A model generated the notes under the pieces. It was given only the letters and a program-made list of their open reading frames with translations. It did not search any database and had not been told where the DNA came from. Of a DNA stretch of 64,000 nt, positions 56,451 through 64,000 are shown piece after piece; position 1 is the stretch's first letter; the number at the start of each line of letters is the position of its first letter. The position numbers and the translations under genes are program-made. Source of the stretch: Pseudomonadota bacterium (lineage in GTDB: Bacteria; Pseudomonadota; Gammaproteobacteria; Xanthomonadales; Xanthomonadaceae); assembly GCA_018242365.1 (NCBI GenBank), contig JAFECB010000017.1, forward strand, positions 186,001 through 250,000, in the 5' to 3' direction.

Positions 56451-58349
56451 TCAGCCGATCCGACGCACCGCCGCCAGCAGGCTGCCGTCAGCCACCATCG
56501 CGACCGCCGCCGCCACTTCACCATCCAGCGCGCGGTCGCGCTCCAGATAGGGGATGCGGCTGCGGATCGCCGCGTGCGCGGCTGCCACCGCCCTGCCGGG
56601 ACGGAATTCGTCCGCCAGTGCCAATTGCTGGCGCAGCGCATCGACCTCGCCGAGAAAGCCCGCACGCTCGCCGGCAGCCGGCAGCGGCCCGCCAGTTACC
56701 TTGGCGGCGAACGCTTCCGCATCGGTTCGATCGGCCAGCGCGCGTGCGGCATTGATCATGTCGCGGCGCAGGTCCAGCGCCTGTGCGGCGGTGTACAGCT
56801 CCAGCCCCAGCACCTTGCCCAGGTCCTGCACCATCGCCAGTACGTGGCGCGCTTCGTTGGCGCCCATCGACACATGGTCTTCGGCATTGGCGCTGGTCGG
56901 CACCGAATAGACCGATGCAGGCATCGCGCGGCTGGCCAAATCGTTGACGATCGCCGCAGCGGTGTACTGCACGATCATGTGCCCCGATTCGGTGCCATCT
57001 TCATTGCCGATCAAGAACGCCGGCAGGCCATCATTGGTGGCCGGGTCGACCAGCTTGTTGAGGCGCCGCTCGCTGATCGAGGCCAGTACCGGAATGGCGG
57101 CCTTCACATAGCTCATCGCCAGCGCCAGCGGCATGCCGTGGAAGTGACCCGCGGAAATCACCTGCTCTTCCACGTGCTTGGCATCGGCCTTGTCGGGGAA
57201 CACGATGGGGTTGTCGGTCAGTGCATTGAGCTCGATATCGAGCACGCGCTTGGCCTGTTCCAGCGCATCGCGCACCGCGCCGTGCACCTGCGGGATGCAG
57301 CGCAGCGAATAGCTGTCCTGCGGCTGGTGTTTCTTGCCACCACGAAATGGCAGGAAGCGCTGGTAGAACTTTTCGCGACCATGGCGCTGGCTGAAGGGCA
57401 CCCAGTCCCAGCCGATGTCGAAGTCCAGCGCCTGTGCCGCCGGTGTGTCCCAACTCTCGGGCTGCCAACTGCGGAACTTCGGGACCAAGTGATAGGGAAT
57501 ATCGGACAGGGTCGAACCATCCAGCAGCCGACGCAGATTGGCCGCCACCTGCACCTGCCCGGGGTGTGGGCGCAGCGCGTGCACCTCGGGCGCGAACGCG
57601 CCCAGCCGGCCGGCGAAGGCATCGATCGTCATCGCCGCGGCAAGGTCTGCGGTGTCCAGCAAGTCTTCCAGTTGCTGCAGGGCCAACACGCCGGTGGCCA
57701 GCATCTGCGCAGTGCCGTTATTCAGTGCCAAGCCTTCTTTGTAGGACAGCTCAACCGGCTTGAGGCCTTTTTTCGCCAGCGCATCGGTGCCGGGCATACG
57801 CTGACCATCGACGAAGGCTTCGCCACCGCCGAGCAACACGATCGCCAGATGCGACAGTGGCGCCAGATCGCCGGAGGCACCCACCGAACCGAGCTGCGGC
57901 ACCACCGGCACGATGCCGGCGTTGAGCATCGCCGCCAAAGCTTGCAAGGTCTGGACGCGAATACCGGAATGACCGCGTAACAGGGTATTGATGCGGATGC
58001 ACTGCATCGCCCGTACCACATCCGGCGCAAACGGCTCGCCGACACAGACCGCGTGGGTGACGATCAGGTTGCGCTGCAATTCGATATGCGGCGACACCCC
58101 GGATTTGGCCGCACCCGGCAGGGTATCGCGCAGGCGATGCGCGCCCAACAGCTTGTCGGCATTGCTGCCAAAGCCGGTGGAGACGCCATAGATCGGCTCC
58201 TGCTTGTCCACCTGCGCGGCAAGAAACTCCGCCGCACGCGCCACGCGGGCCAGTGCAGCATCGTCCAGGCTGACGTGTGCACCACGCGCCACTGCCAGCA
58301 GCTGCGAACGCTGCAGCGATAGTCCATCCAGCTTCACGACATCAGACAT
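56451..58349 (-). CDS. HAL/PAL-family aromatic amino acid ammonia-lyase, extended histidine-ammonia-lyase type
   Basis: Removes ammonia from histidine or a related amino acid without cofactor. The MIO-forming Ala-Ser-Gly triad is at 158-160 (GSVGASGDLAPLSHL); the catalytic tyrosine is in YGVSTGFG (about 54-61). The selectivity segment LQRNLIVTHAVCVGEPF carries His99, the position typical of histidine rather than tyrosine enzymes. At 632 residues it is about 120 longer than HutH, mainly through an insertion near 290-345 (WQPESWDTPAAQALDFDIGW) before DSYSLRCIPQVHGA. No hutU, hutI or hutG is nearby. It overlaps the hisS stop by 1 nt, an unusual coupling. Confidence 0.87.
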   Translation of the reverse strand: MSDVVKLDGLSLQRSQLLAVARGAHVSLDDAALARVARAAEFLAAQVDKQEPIYGVSTGFGSNADKLLGAHRLRDTLPGAAKSGVSPHIELQRNLIVTHAVCVGEPFAPDVVRAMQCIRINTLLRGHSGIRVQTLQALAAMLNAGIVPVVPQLGSVGASGDLAPLSHLAIVLLGGGEAFVDGQRMPGTDALAKKGLKPVELSYKEGLALNNGTAQMLATGVLALQQLEDLLDTADLAAAMTIDAFAGRLGAFAPEVHALRPHPGQVQVAANLRRLLDGSTLSDIPYHLVPKFRSWQPESWDTPAAQALDFDIGWDWVPFSQRHGREKFYQRFLPFRGGKKHQPQDSYSLRCIPQVHGAVRDALEQAKRVLDIELNALTDNPIVFPDKADAKHVEEQVISAGHFHGMPLALAMSYVKAAIPVLASISERRLNKLVDPATNDGLPAFLIGNEDGTESGHMIVQYTAAAIVNDLASRAMPASVYSVPTSANAEDHVSMGANEARHVLAMVQDLGKVLGLELYTAAQALDLRRDMINAARALADRTDAEAFAAKVTGGPLPAAGERAGFLGEVDALRQQLALADEFRPGRAVAAAHAAIRSRIPYLERDRALDGEVAAAVAMVADGSLLAAVRRIG

Positions 58350-59776
58350 CAGGCGTTCCCCGCTGCGCTACGCAGCTGTTCGCGTTCCACCAAAAGCGCC
58401 GCGGCCAGCTCGGCCTCCGTCACTTCGAATTGTTCGCCCCGACGCAAGTCCTTCACCGTCACCACCTTGCGTGCGGCTTCGTCCTCACCGCGCATCACCA
58501 CGAAGCGAATTCCCGTCTTGTCGGCATACTGCAATTGCTTGGCCAGCTTGCGCGGCTCCAGTTGCGTCTCGACATTCAAACCCGCCGCCCGCAGCCGCTG
58601 CGACAGCGCCAGCGCGTGCTCTAGGCCGGCCTCATCCATCAGTGCGACCAACACATCCACCGAGCTATCAGCCGTTGCGACCAGCCCTGCATCCTTCAGC
58701 TGGAAGAACAGCCGGGTCAGGCCGATGGAAATGCCCACACCCGGCAGTTTCGATCTGGTGTAGTGGCCAGCGAGGTTCTCGTAGCGCCCGCCCGAGCAGA
58801 TCGAACCGATCTGCGGGTAGGCATTGAGGGTGGTCTCATAGACCACGCCGGTGTAGTAGTCGAGGCCGCGCGCAATGGAAAGATTCAGCGCATAGCGGGC
58901 TTCGTTCACGCCCAGTGCCTTGAGCTGATTCAAGATCGCACGCAGTTCATCGCGCCCTTCTTCCAGCAAGGCCGTGCCTGCACCCAGCGCGTCCAGCTTG
59001 GCCAGCGCATCGGCATGGCCAGTGGAGCGCACTTGCGAGAACGCCATCAGCTTGTCGATCACGTCAGGGGCGAGACCGAAGCCGTCGCCCGCCAAGGTCG
59101 CACGCACCGCATCCGCACCACGCTTGTCGAGCTTGTCCAGCTCACGCAACACCAGCATCTGTGCATCACCCTCGATGCCGAGGCCTTCGAAATAGCCGCG
59201 CAGCAGCTTGCGATGGTTGAGCTGGATGGTGAACTCGCCGATGGCCAGTCGCTCGAACACGGCCGCGATCACCGCCGGCACTTCGGCATCGAAACGCGGC
59301 GACAATGCATCCTTGCCGATCACGTCGATGTCGCACTGGTAGAACTCGCGGAACCGGCCGCGCTGGGCTCGCTCGCCGCGGTACACGCGCTGCATCTGAT
59401 AGCGGCGAAACGGGAACGCCAATTCGTGCTCGTGCTCGGCCACGTAGCGCGCCAGCGGCACGGTCAGATCGAAGCGCAGCGCCAATTCCGGCAACCCTTC
59501 GCCACTCTTTTCAAGCGCACCGGTAGACTGCAGGAAATACACCTGCCGCTCGGTCTCACCGCCCGACTTGGTCAGCAGTACATCGGTCAGCTCCATCACA
59601 GGCGTTTCCACCGGCAGGAACCCGAACTGCTCGAAGGCATGGCGAATGGTGTCCAGCATGCGCTGGAACGCGATCTGGTCGCGGGGCAACAGTTCCATCA
59701 CCCCAGGCGGGGTACGAGGCTTGATCAAGGGAACACTCCGACGCCGACCTGAAACCGGCAGTTTACCGGGCATCAT
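58349..59776 (-). CDS. hisS: Histidyl-tRNA synthetase
   Basis: Charges tRNA-His. The 475-residue class II synthetase has [19 protein letters not shown], the motif 2 region [32 protein letters not shown] (split here as [18 protein letters not shown] then REFYQCDID), the histidine-specific loop [12 protein letters not shown] and a late [13 protein letters not shown]-terminal anticodon-binding domain follows. The N-terminus has about 17 extra residues; a TTG start at about 59731 would remove them. The ammonia-lyase gene begins inside its stop codon. Confidence 0.95.
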   Translation of the reverse strand: MMPGKLPVSGRRRSVPLIKPRTPPGVMELLPRDQIAFQRMLDTIRHAFEQFGFLPVETPVMELTDVLLTKSGGETERQVYFLQSTGALEKSGEGLPELALRFDLTVPLARYVAEHEHELAFPFRRYQMQRVYRGERAQRGRFREFYQCDIDVIGKDALSPRFDAEVPAVIAAVFERLAIGEFTIQLNHRKLLRGYFEGLGIEGDAQMLVLRELDKLDKRGADAVRATLAGDGFGLAPDVIDKLMAFSQVRSTGHADALAKLDALGAGTALLEEGRDELRAILNQLKALGVNEARYALNLSIARGLDYYTGVVYETTLNAYPQIGSICSGGRYENLAGHYTRSKLPGVGISIGLTRLFFQLKDAGLVATADSSVDVLVALMDEAGLEHALALSQRLRAAGLNVETQLEPRKLAKQLQYADKTGIRFVVMRGEDEAARKVVTVKDLRRGEQFEVTEAELAAALLVEREQLRSAAGNA

Positions 59777-59795
59777 CGAAAATGCGTCACCCCAC

Positions 59796-59824
59796 TTGCC
59801 GCGGTGTCAACCGCCCCGTAAAAT
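59796..59824 (+). promoter_or_regulatory. Promoter of tRNA-Pro
   Basis: TTGCCG (59796-59801), 17 nt and TAAAAT (59819-59824) precede the tRNA by 13 nt. The dyad CCGCCC (59811-59816)/GGGCGG (59825-59830) embraces the -10 box and could be a protein-binding site or melt-resistant discriminator. Confidence 0.65.
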
Positions 59825-59837
59825 GGGCGGCTCACCT

Positions 59838-59914
59838 CGGGGTGTAGCTCAGCCTGGTAGAGCGCTACGTTCGGGACGTAGAAGTCGCAGGTTCAAATCC
59901 TGTCTCCCCGACCA
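59838..59914 (+). tRNA. tRNA-Pro (CGG)
   Basis: A 77-nt cloverleaf with acceptor CGGGGTG/CTCCCCG (one G-T pair), anticodon CGG in the loop TTCGGGA, T-loop TTCAAAT and encoded CCA. A terminator follows 22 nt later. Confidence 0.94.
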
Positions 59915-59936
59915 ATCAAATCAATGATTTGCGACG

Positions 59937-59959
59937 AAACCGCCGAAAGGCGGTTTTTT
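59937..59959 (+). terminator. Intrinsic terminator of tRNA-Pro
   Basis: AACCGCC-GAAA-GGCGGTT, a 7-bp stem with a stable GAAA loop, is followed by six T. This is a classic Rho-independent terminator on the plus strand. Confidence 0.9.
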
Positions 59960-59992
59960 CGTGCCAGCACGGTGTCAGCCACCGGAGACCGG

Positions 59993-61204
59993 TCACATGG
60001 GGACGACTTCGACCCGGAAACCGTCGTGACGCAAGCGAGCGATCAGCCCGTTCTGGCCCATCAGATGCAAAGCCCCGACGGCCACCAGCGTCGGTGCCTC
60101 CCTGTACAGCGATTCGATGGTCGCTATCCACTTCGCATTGCGATCCTCGAGCAGGCATAGCCGCGAGCGTTGCTCGATCTGCTTGGCCGCATCGCTGAGC
60201 CCTTCCATCCGATCGACATCCGCCAGCCAGGCGCCAAGATCGCGTGCCCGATAGGACGCCATGGATTCGGCGGAATCCATTTGCAGGTACAACGGTTTGT
60301 TCAAGCGTTCCTGCAGCACCCGCGCGTGCTGCACCGGCGGCACGCAGTCCAAGGCCTTCAGTTGCGCCTCCAGTGTCTCCAGATGCACCAGGCGCTTGCC
60401 CATGCCACTGGCGATCCGTTGCAGGCGGATGTCCGCACTGTTGTCGCCGCCATGCTCCCCGCGTGCTTCCAGCAAGGCCAGCACCATCCACGGGCGCATG
60501 CGCTGCAGGTCACGCTGCTGCACGTCAGGCAGAAGCTCCTTCGCCTGGGCCAAGGCGGCGACACCGATCATTCCGGACAGCGGCGTTTTTATCGGCAGCC
60601 AGCGATAGGCATCCAACCGCGTGTCCCAGCGGGAATCGACGTCTGCCTCGTTGGCATACACGGTGACACCATTCAGCAGTTGGCCGAGCTTGCCGTAATC
60701 GAGCCCTTGCTCTTCCGGCGAGCCGAAATGAATGGTTCCGAACAGGTAACCCACGGTTGGATTGGAACGCGATCCGGTCGAAGCTGCTACCGCACCCGCC
60801 GTGGCTACGGGTGCGGTGATCCGGAACAGGATCCCACGGTCCATCCCTGGCCCCGCTTGCGTTGCGGCATCGATGGCGACTTGGGCGGAAACACCACGCG
60901 TCGCGTCCTGTGCAGCCTGCTCCGCATCCCTTGCATCCTTGGCCGCTTGTCCTGCCTCCTGGGTGCTTCGCACGACCTGCGCCGCGCTACCTGCATGCAG
61001 GCTGCGGGTGACGTCTTGCGATGCCTGCGGCGGCGCCTGTGGTGGTGCCTGTGGTGGTGCCTGTTGCGGTGAGTGTGCAAGGGCAAGCGTGGCCACACCC
61101 GCAAGCAACAGCAGATACAGCAGCCTTCGCGGCCGCAACTTTCCTGCGTCACGGCTGGGCACGGTCGCAATGGCATCAAACTCTGGCTTCACCCGATCCG
61201 ACAT
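59993..61204 (-). CDS. TraB/GumN family protein
   Basis: A 403-residue protein with one N-terminal membrane anchor or uncleaved signal (LLYLLLLAGVATLALAHS). A low-complexity region follows, including tandem QAPP units and an Ala/Gln/Asp-rich helix (about 50-110). The TraB/GumN domain runs from about 145 to the end: VGYLFGTIHFGSPEE, LNGVTVYANEADVD, and the closing LVAVGALHLMGQNGLIARLR. GTIH and GALH histidines are the conserved putative metal-ligand positions of this family. Biological role is unknown; some members are proposed metalloproteases or heme-binding proteins. Confidence 0.88.
   Translation of the reverse strand: MSDRVKPEFDAIATVPSRDAGKLRPRRLLYLLLLAGVATLALAHSPQQAPPQAPPQAPPQASQDVTRSLHAGSAAQVVRSTQEAGQAAKDARDAEQAAQDATRGVSAQVAIDAATQAGPGMDRGILFRITAPVATAGAVAASTGSRSNPTVGYLFGTIHFGSPEEQGLDYGKLGQLLNGVTVYANEADVDSRWDTRLDAYRWLPIKTPLSGMIGVAALAQAKELLPDVQQRDLQRMRPWMVLALLEARGEHGGDNSADIRLQRIASGMGKRLVHLETLEAQLKALDCVPPVQHARVLQERLNKPLYLQMDSAESMASYRARDLGAWLADVDRMEGLSDAAKQIEQRSRLCLLEDRNAKWIATIESLYREAPTLVAVGALHLMGQNGLIARLRHDGFRVEVVPM
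61029..61064 (-). repeat. Three tandem 12-bp units in the TraB/GumN gene
   Basis: GGNGGNGCCTGT occurs three times in a row (61029-61040, 61041-61052, 61053-61064), the last two identical. Translated on the minus strand it encodes QAPP repeats just after the membrane anchor. In-frame length means slippage would only change linker length. Confidence 0.75.
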
Positions 61205-61297
61205 CGACCCCCCGCCCTCTGCCGAGCAAATCCCAGCTCGGTCATGCCATGCGGTCCATCAGCAAAGATGATTGATCTGCAGTACCCGCGAGGCAGC

Positions 61298-61350
61298 AGA
61301 AAGAGAAAGCCGGCCGCGCCCACCACCTCAGGAGGCGGACGCGACCGGCT
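61298..61350 (-). terminator. Terminator candidate downstream of the OmpA-family gene
   Basis: On the minus strand AGCCGG (61345-61350) and CCGGCT (61308-61313), extended by partly paired GC-rich arms, are followed by TTTCTCTTTCT. It lies 84 nt after the OmpA-family stop codon and upstream of the TraB/GumN gene. Confidence 0.55.
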
Positions 61351-61433
61351 ATTCCCGCCCTCCCCGGGCTCTGCACCTTGTCCAACTTGCGGATGACTGG
61401 ATGTCCGGCCGCCAGCAAGTGGACGATTCAACC

Positions 61434-62099
61434 TCAGCGACCCGTCGCGATGATCTCGACCCGGCGATTCTGCGCGCTGTCCGGGTTACGTGGGTTGACA
61501 AGCTCGCTCTCGCCCTTGCCTTCGGCCGTCAGTCGATCCGCGGCGATGCCGTGGGCGACCAGATAGGCCCGCACGGCTTCGGCACGACGATCCGACAATG
61601 CCTGGTTGTAGCTGGCCGAACCCTTCGCATCGGTGTGGCCAACGACGGTAAAACGGCGATCTTCGAGCTGCGGGGACGCCAGCGCCGTAGCCAGGGTGGC
61701 CATGGCCTGCTGCGAATCACCGGCGATCTGATCCGAGTTGAATTCGAAATTGATCGTCATATCGGTTGAGGCACGATCCGCCGACCGAGCCACACGAGCA
61801 CGGTGCGGGCGTGTCACCGACGCCCTCGGCTTCGGCGAGGCGGATGCAGCGGCGGCCGGTGCCGGCGTTGGCGAAGCATCCGGTGCCGACATCGGCGCGG
61901 TGGTGGCCATCGAGGCCGCGCCCGGGCGCAACGCACGGGTCGCTTCATCCGAATTCTGGTTATTGTTGGATTTCAGGGCATTGACGATCGAATCCACGGT
62001 CGGCTCGTTGCTCTGCTGCGCGCTCTGCGCAAACACGGCACCCGACGCCGCCAACAGGGCGATCGCCAAGCTGCTCCGGGCCCAAGTCTTGACGCTCAT
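61434..62099 (-). CDS. OmpA-family outer-membrane protein (peptidoglycan-binding)
   Basis: A 221-residue precursor from ATG 62099, preceded by GAGGA. The signal peptide is SSLAIALLAASGAVFAQ. A Pro/Ala/Ser-rich linker (about 55-105) leads to the OmpA C-terminal domain: INFEFNSDQIAGDSQQAM, FTVVGHTDAKGSASYNQALSDRRAEAVRAYL and LVNPRNPDSAQNRRVEI, with the Asp and Arg that bind diaminopimelate. There is no N-terminal beta-barrel, so it is a soluble or lipid-free periplasmic anchor. It is downstream of a large adhesin gene on the same strand. Confidence 0.9.
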   Translation of the reverse strand: MSVKTWARSSLAIALLAASGAVFAQSAQQSNEPTVDSIVNALKSNNNQNSDEATRALRPGAASMATTAPMSAPDASPTPAPAAAASASPKPRASVTRPHRARVARSADRASTDMTINFEFNSDQIAGDSQQAMATLATALASPQLEDRRFTVVGHTDAKGSASYNQALSDRRAEAVRAYLVAHGIAADRLTAEGKGESELVNPRNPDSAQNRRVEIIATGR

Positions 62100-62454
62100 T
62101 TCCAATCCTCCTCACACCGTGGCGGCCTGCCACATGGGGCCGTGCAACCCAACGCACGACCGTTCTACCCGATATACACGCATCTTCCGTCGGCGACAGG
62201 ACAATTCCCTGCGCCGATTGCGCCTCTGCCTGACTGCCGGACTCCTTCCGGTTCATCCAGCCATCCCGAACTGACAGTCAAATTGTTTCGCAATAATCTG
62301 ATTTTGAATGACTTACACCGTGCGATCTCGCCAGCGCATTCGGTCTGCCGCAGACAGCCATGGATCATCCATTGTTCAGCTTCACGCCATCTGTGACATC
62401 CGAACCCGGCCAATCGCATGGTCGGGATCTTCCTAGGCCCAAGCACCCAAGCAA
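62100..62454. other. Intergenic region with no gene seen
   Basis: 355 bp between the OmpA-family gene and the adhesin 3' end. Frames on both strands are broken or of poor composition. The minus strand contains GTGTATATC and TTGTCC about 22 nt apart (62160-62210), a poor promoter spacing. The stretch 62278-62320 is AT-richer than its surroundings. No tRNA, repeat or clear terminator was seen. Confidence 0.5.
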
Positions 62455-64000
62455 TCAGAAACTGCCGCTGCAGCCTCCCTTCTTGTCGTTGCTGAAACAG
62501 TTCAGCAGATTCAAGCGCTTGCGCACCTTCGACCAATCGCCTCCCAGCGCGTCGCCACCTTCCAGTGCCTGGTCGTTGCCGGAATCCGAAACCGGACACA
62601 TTTCGACCTGCCCGATATTGGTGTCGTAGACGTCGGTATCGTTTCGTTCGGAAACAAACGTCGTCGGCTGGTCGGAGGTGATCGCCGCCGGGATCAGGTG
62701 CAGTGCCGATTGATTGCCCGTTGCTTGTGCGAACACATAGTTCTGGGCATTGCCACCACCGTAGATCGCATAGAACCCCGGCATCGAGAGCGGCGAGGCA
62801 TTGGTGAACCAGTACGGATTGTTCCCGAACACGCTGGCTGCCGTGTCGCCATTCTTGAAGCCGCTGATCGTGCCGGTAAAGGCCGGGAATGGAACACCCA
62901 TGTACCAGAGCAGCGGATCGGCAGTGAACAACAGGGTGGCAGGCGTGATGGTCAACGACCCCGGGGTAAAGGCGATGGCATAACCCGCCGCCGAGGTGAA
63001 GTTGCCGGTGATTGCGTACTGGCCGACATTGCTGCCACTGGTCGCCAGACTGCTCAGGTAGCCCGACAGGACATAGGCAAGGTCATCGCCAAGGATCAAT
63101 CCGCTCGCCGAATAGTTGAAGGATGGATTGGCGTCGCCGTATTCGCGGCTGGCATCGTCGATCAGGATGGTCAGGGTCGGCTGCTGGGTGTAGATGAAAT
63201 GGTTGCCACTGCCAACAGTGACGCCGCAGGGGCCGCCATAGGTGCAGTTGTACAGGTTCGGCAAGCTGCCATTGCCGGCGAGACCGCCACGATCTTCGCC
63301 CAGCCACGTGCTGGCCCAGATGCGCCAGTCGCCGCTGGCGTTGATCGTCGCACCCGCCGGATTGAGGAACACACCGGCAGTCACCAGATCGACATCGACA
63401 CCGTTCACGTTGGCGTTCATGGTCAGGTTGCCCGACAGGGTCCTGACCAGGACATTGCCGTTCGCATTGATGCCCGATACCCCGACACTCGTCAGCCCGC
63501 CGCCGACTCCGGCATTGAATCCGTAGCCGGTCACATTGCCGATCGCAAGTTCATTGGCATCCAGATAGCGGAACTGCCCACCCGCGCTGCCGGCCAGGGT
63601 ATTACCGGTGACATCGTTCTGGGCCGAGGCCAGCAACACGTCGCCGCCTGCTATGGCGATCAAACTCTTGGCGTGGATGCTGCCGGCACCGGACTGGGCG
63701 ATGAAGCCACCGGCGAACAGGCCCAGCGTGTAACCGCTGACATCCAGCATCCCGGACAATTGGATGCCCGCCGTCCCGCCCTGATTCTGCAAGCTCAGGT
63801 TGCCGGCGTAGGCAATGTCGGACTGGACCCGGATCTCACCCTGTTGCAGGTTGCTGCCAAGCACCAGCCAAGGCGTGGTGATATGCGAGAGCTCGACGTT
63901 GTCCAGCACGAAGCCGTTGCCGCCGCCGAGGTAGAGGATATCGGTGACATCCAGCGGGCGCAGGTTCACGCCCGTGGTGCTGGAAACAGCGCCGTCGATG
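62455..64000 (-). CDS. C-terminal part of a two-partner-secretion (filamentous haemagglutinin/HMW-type) adhesin
   Basis: At least 514 codons; the frame is still open at the window edge, so the 5' part is missing and the GTG at 63969 is not the start. The visible protein has a repetitive beta-helix (IQLSGMLDVSGYTLGLFAGG; NVLVRTLSGNLTMNANVNG) and MBG-type domains (DDASREYGDANPSFNYSASG; ITGNFTSAAGYAIAFTPGSL). The last 14 residues, CFSNDKKGGCSGSF, hold a close cysteine pair, like the C-terminal disulfide that keeps HMW1 tethered to its TpsB pore. A TpsB transporter gene is expected upstream but is outside the window. Confidence 0.82.
   Translation of the reverse strand, partial: IDGAVSSTTGVNLRPLDVTDILYLGGGNGFVLDNVELSHITTPWLVLGSNLQQGEIRVQSDIAYAGNLSLQNQGGTAGIQLSGMLDVSGYTLGLFAGGFIAQSGAGSIHAKSLIAIAGGDVLLASAQNDVTGNTLAGSAGGQFRYLDANELAIGNVTGYGFNAGVGGGLTSVGVSGINANGNVLVRTLSGNLTMNANVNGVDVDLVTAGVFLNPAGATINASGDWRIWASTWLGEDRGGLAGNGSLPNLYNCTYGGPCGVTVGSGNHFIYTQQPTLTILIDDASREYGDANPSFNYSASGLILGDDLAYVLSGYLSSLATSGSNVGQYAITGNFTSAAGYAIAFTPGSLTITPATLLFTADPLLWYMGVPFPAFTGTISGFKNGDTAASVFGNNPYWFTNASPLSMPGFYAIYGGGNAQNYVFAQATGNQSALHLIPAAITSDQPTTFVSERNDTDVYDTNIGQVEMCPVSDSGNDQALEGGDALGGDWSKVRKRLNLLNCFSNDKKGGCSGSF

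Noticed and set aside
56451-58349. Part of a hut (histidine utilisation) operon
   Set aside because: No hutU, hutI, hutG or hutC nearby; the gene is instead coupled to hisS and the protein is much longer than HutH.
63969-63969. GTG as start of the adhesin gene
   Set aside because: The frame is open to the window edge and the protein is plainly the C-terminal part of a much larger exoprotein.

Overview
The window is a chromosomal stretch from a GC-rich gammaproteobacterium, most likely Xanthomonadaceae/Lysobacteraceae (Lysobacter-, Luteimonas-, Thermomonas- or Xanthomonas-like). That placement is inferred from several gene orders together: initiator tRNA-rimP-nusA; a two-gene split methionine synthase behind an ArsR-methyltransferase fusion; kdsB-phosphatase-uvrC-pgsA-tRNA; a histidine operon headed by a TrpR-like YerC/HisR regulator; and a YtrA-type GntR/ABC operon. 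No insertion sequence, prophage, CRISPR array or rRNA was seen. Coding density is high and genes alternate in short operons on both strands.

Layout. 1-2261 (minus): initiator tRNA, rimP and the start of nusA, with a promoter and an internal terminator-like hairpin. 2432-5198 (plus): a three-gene SPFH / zinc-ribbon / small membrane protein module resembling B. subtilis YdjI-YdjG-YdjH but without PspA. 5398-8424: a CSS/EAL c-di-GMP phosphodiesterase, a metallo-beta-lactamase-fold hydrolase and a small hypothetical gene. 8582-13521: the methionine-cycle locus, with an ArsR-type regulator fused to a methyltransferase domain and MetH split into two polypeptides separated by a repeat element. 13669-17791 (minus): DUF2058 protein, slyX, ugd and two FKBP-type prolyl isomerases. 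17966-21893: a self-regulated GntR/ABC operon, a YggN-like lipoprotein and a small oxidase-like membrane protein. 21919-26579 (minus): serC-pheA-hisC2-aroA.

26701-35623 is a neutral-lipid/PHA-granule neighbourhood: PHA-system protein, FHA protein, patatin-like lipase, phasin, a second phasin-like protein, TetR regulator, acyl-CoA-binding protein and a two-domain fatty acyl-CoA reductase. No PHA synthase is present in the window. 35728-41494: a LytS/AlgZ-type kinase without a visible partner, cysD-cysNC for sulfate activation and an FMN glutamate-synthase-like protein. 41520-45716: three tRNAs, pgsA, uvrC, a low-molecular-weight phosphatase and kdsB. 45858-47918: mtnC and a secreted phosphoesterase. 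47955-55451: the complete histidine operon, most junctions overlapping by 4 nt, with a dense palindromic operator in front. 55550-59776: an unknown membrane protein, then hisS translationally coupled to an extended histidine-ammonia-lyase family enzyme. 59796-61433: tRNA-Pro and a TraB/GumN protein. 61434-64000: an OmpA-family protein and the C-terminal end of a large two-partner-secretion adhesin cut by the window edge.

The points most worth following up are the YdjI/G/H-like membrane module, the ArsR-methyltransferase/split-MetH locus with its operator and repeats, the lipid-storage neighbourhood with a fatty-alcohol-forming enzyme and a nuclease-dead Mrr-like membrane protein, the HisR operator array, the HisS-coupled ammonia-lyase, and the HMW1-like C-terminal cysteine pair on the adhesin. 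All family assignments come from reading motifs by eye; no database search was run.
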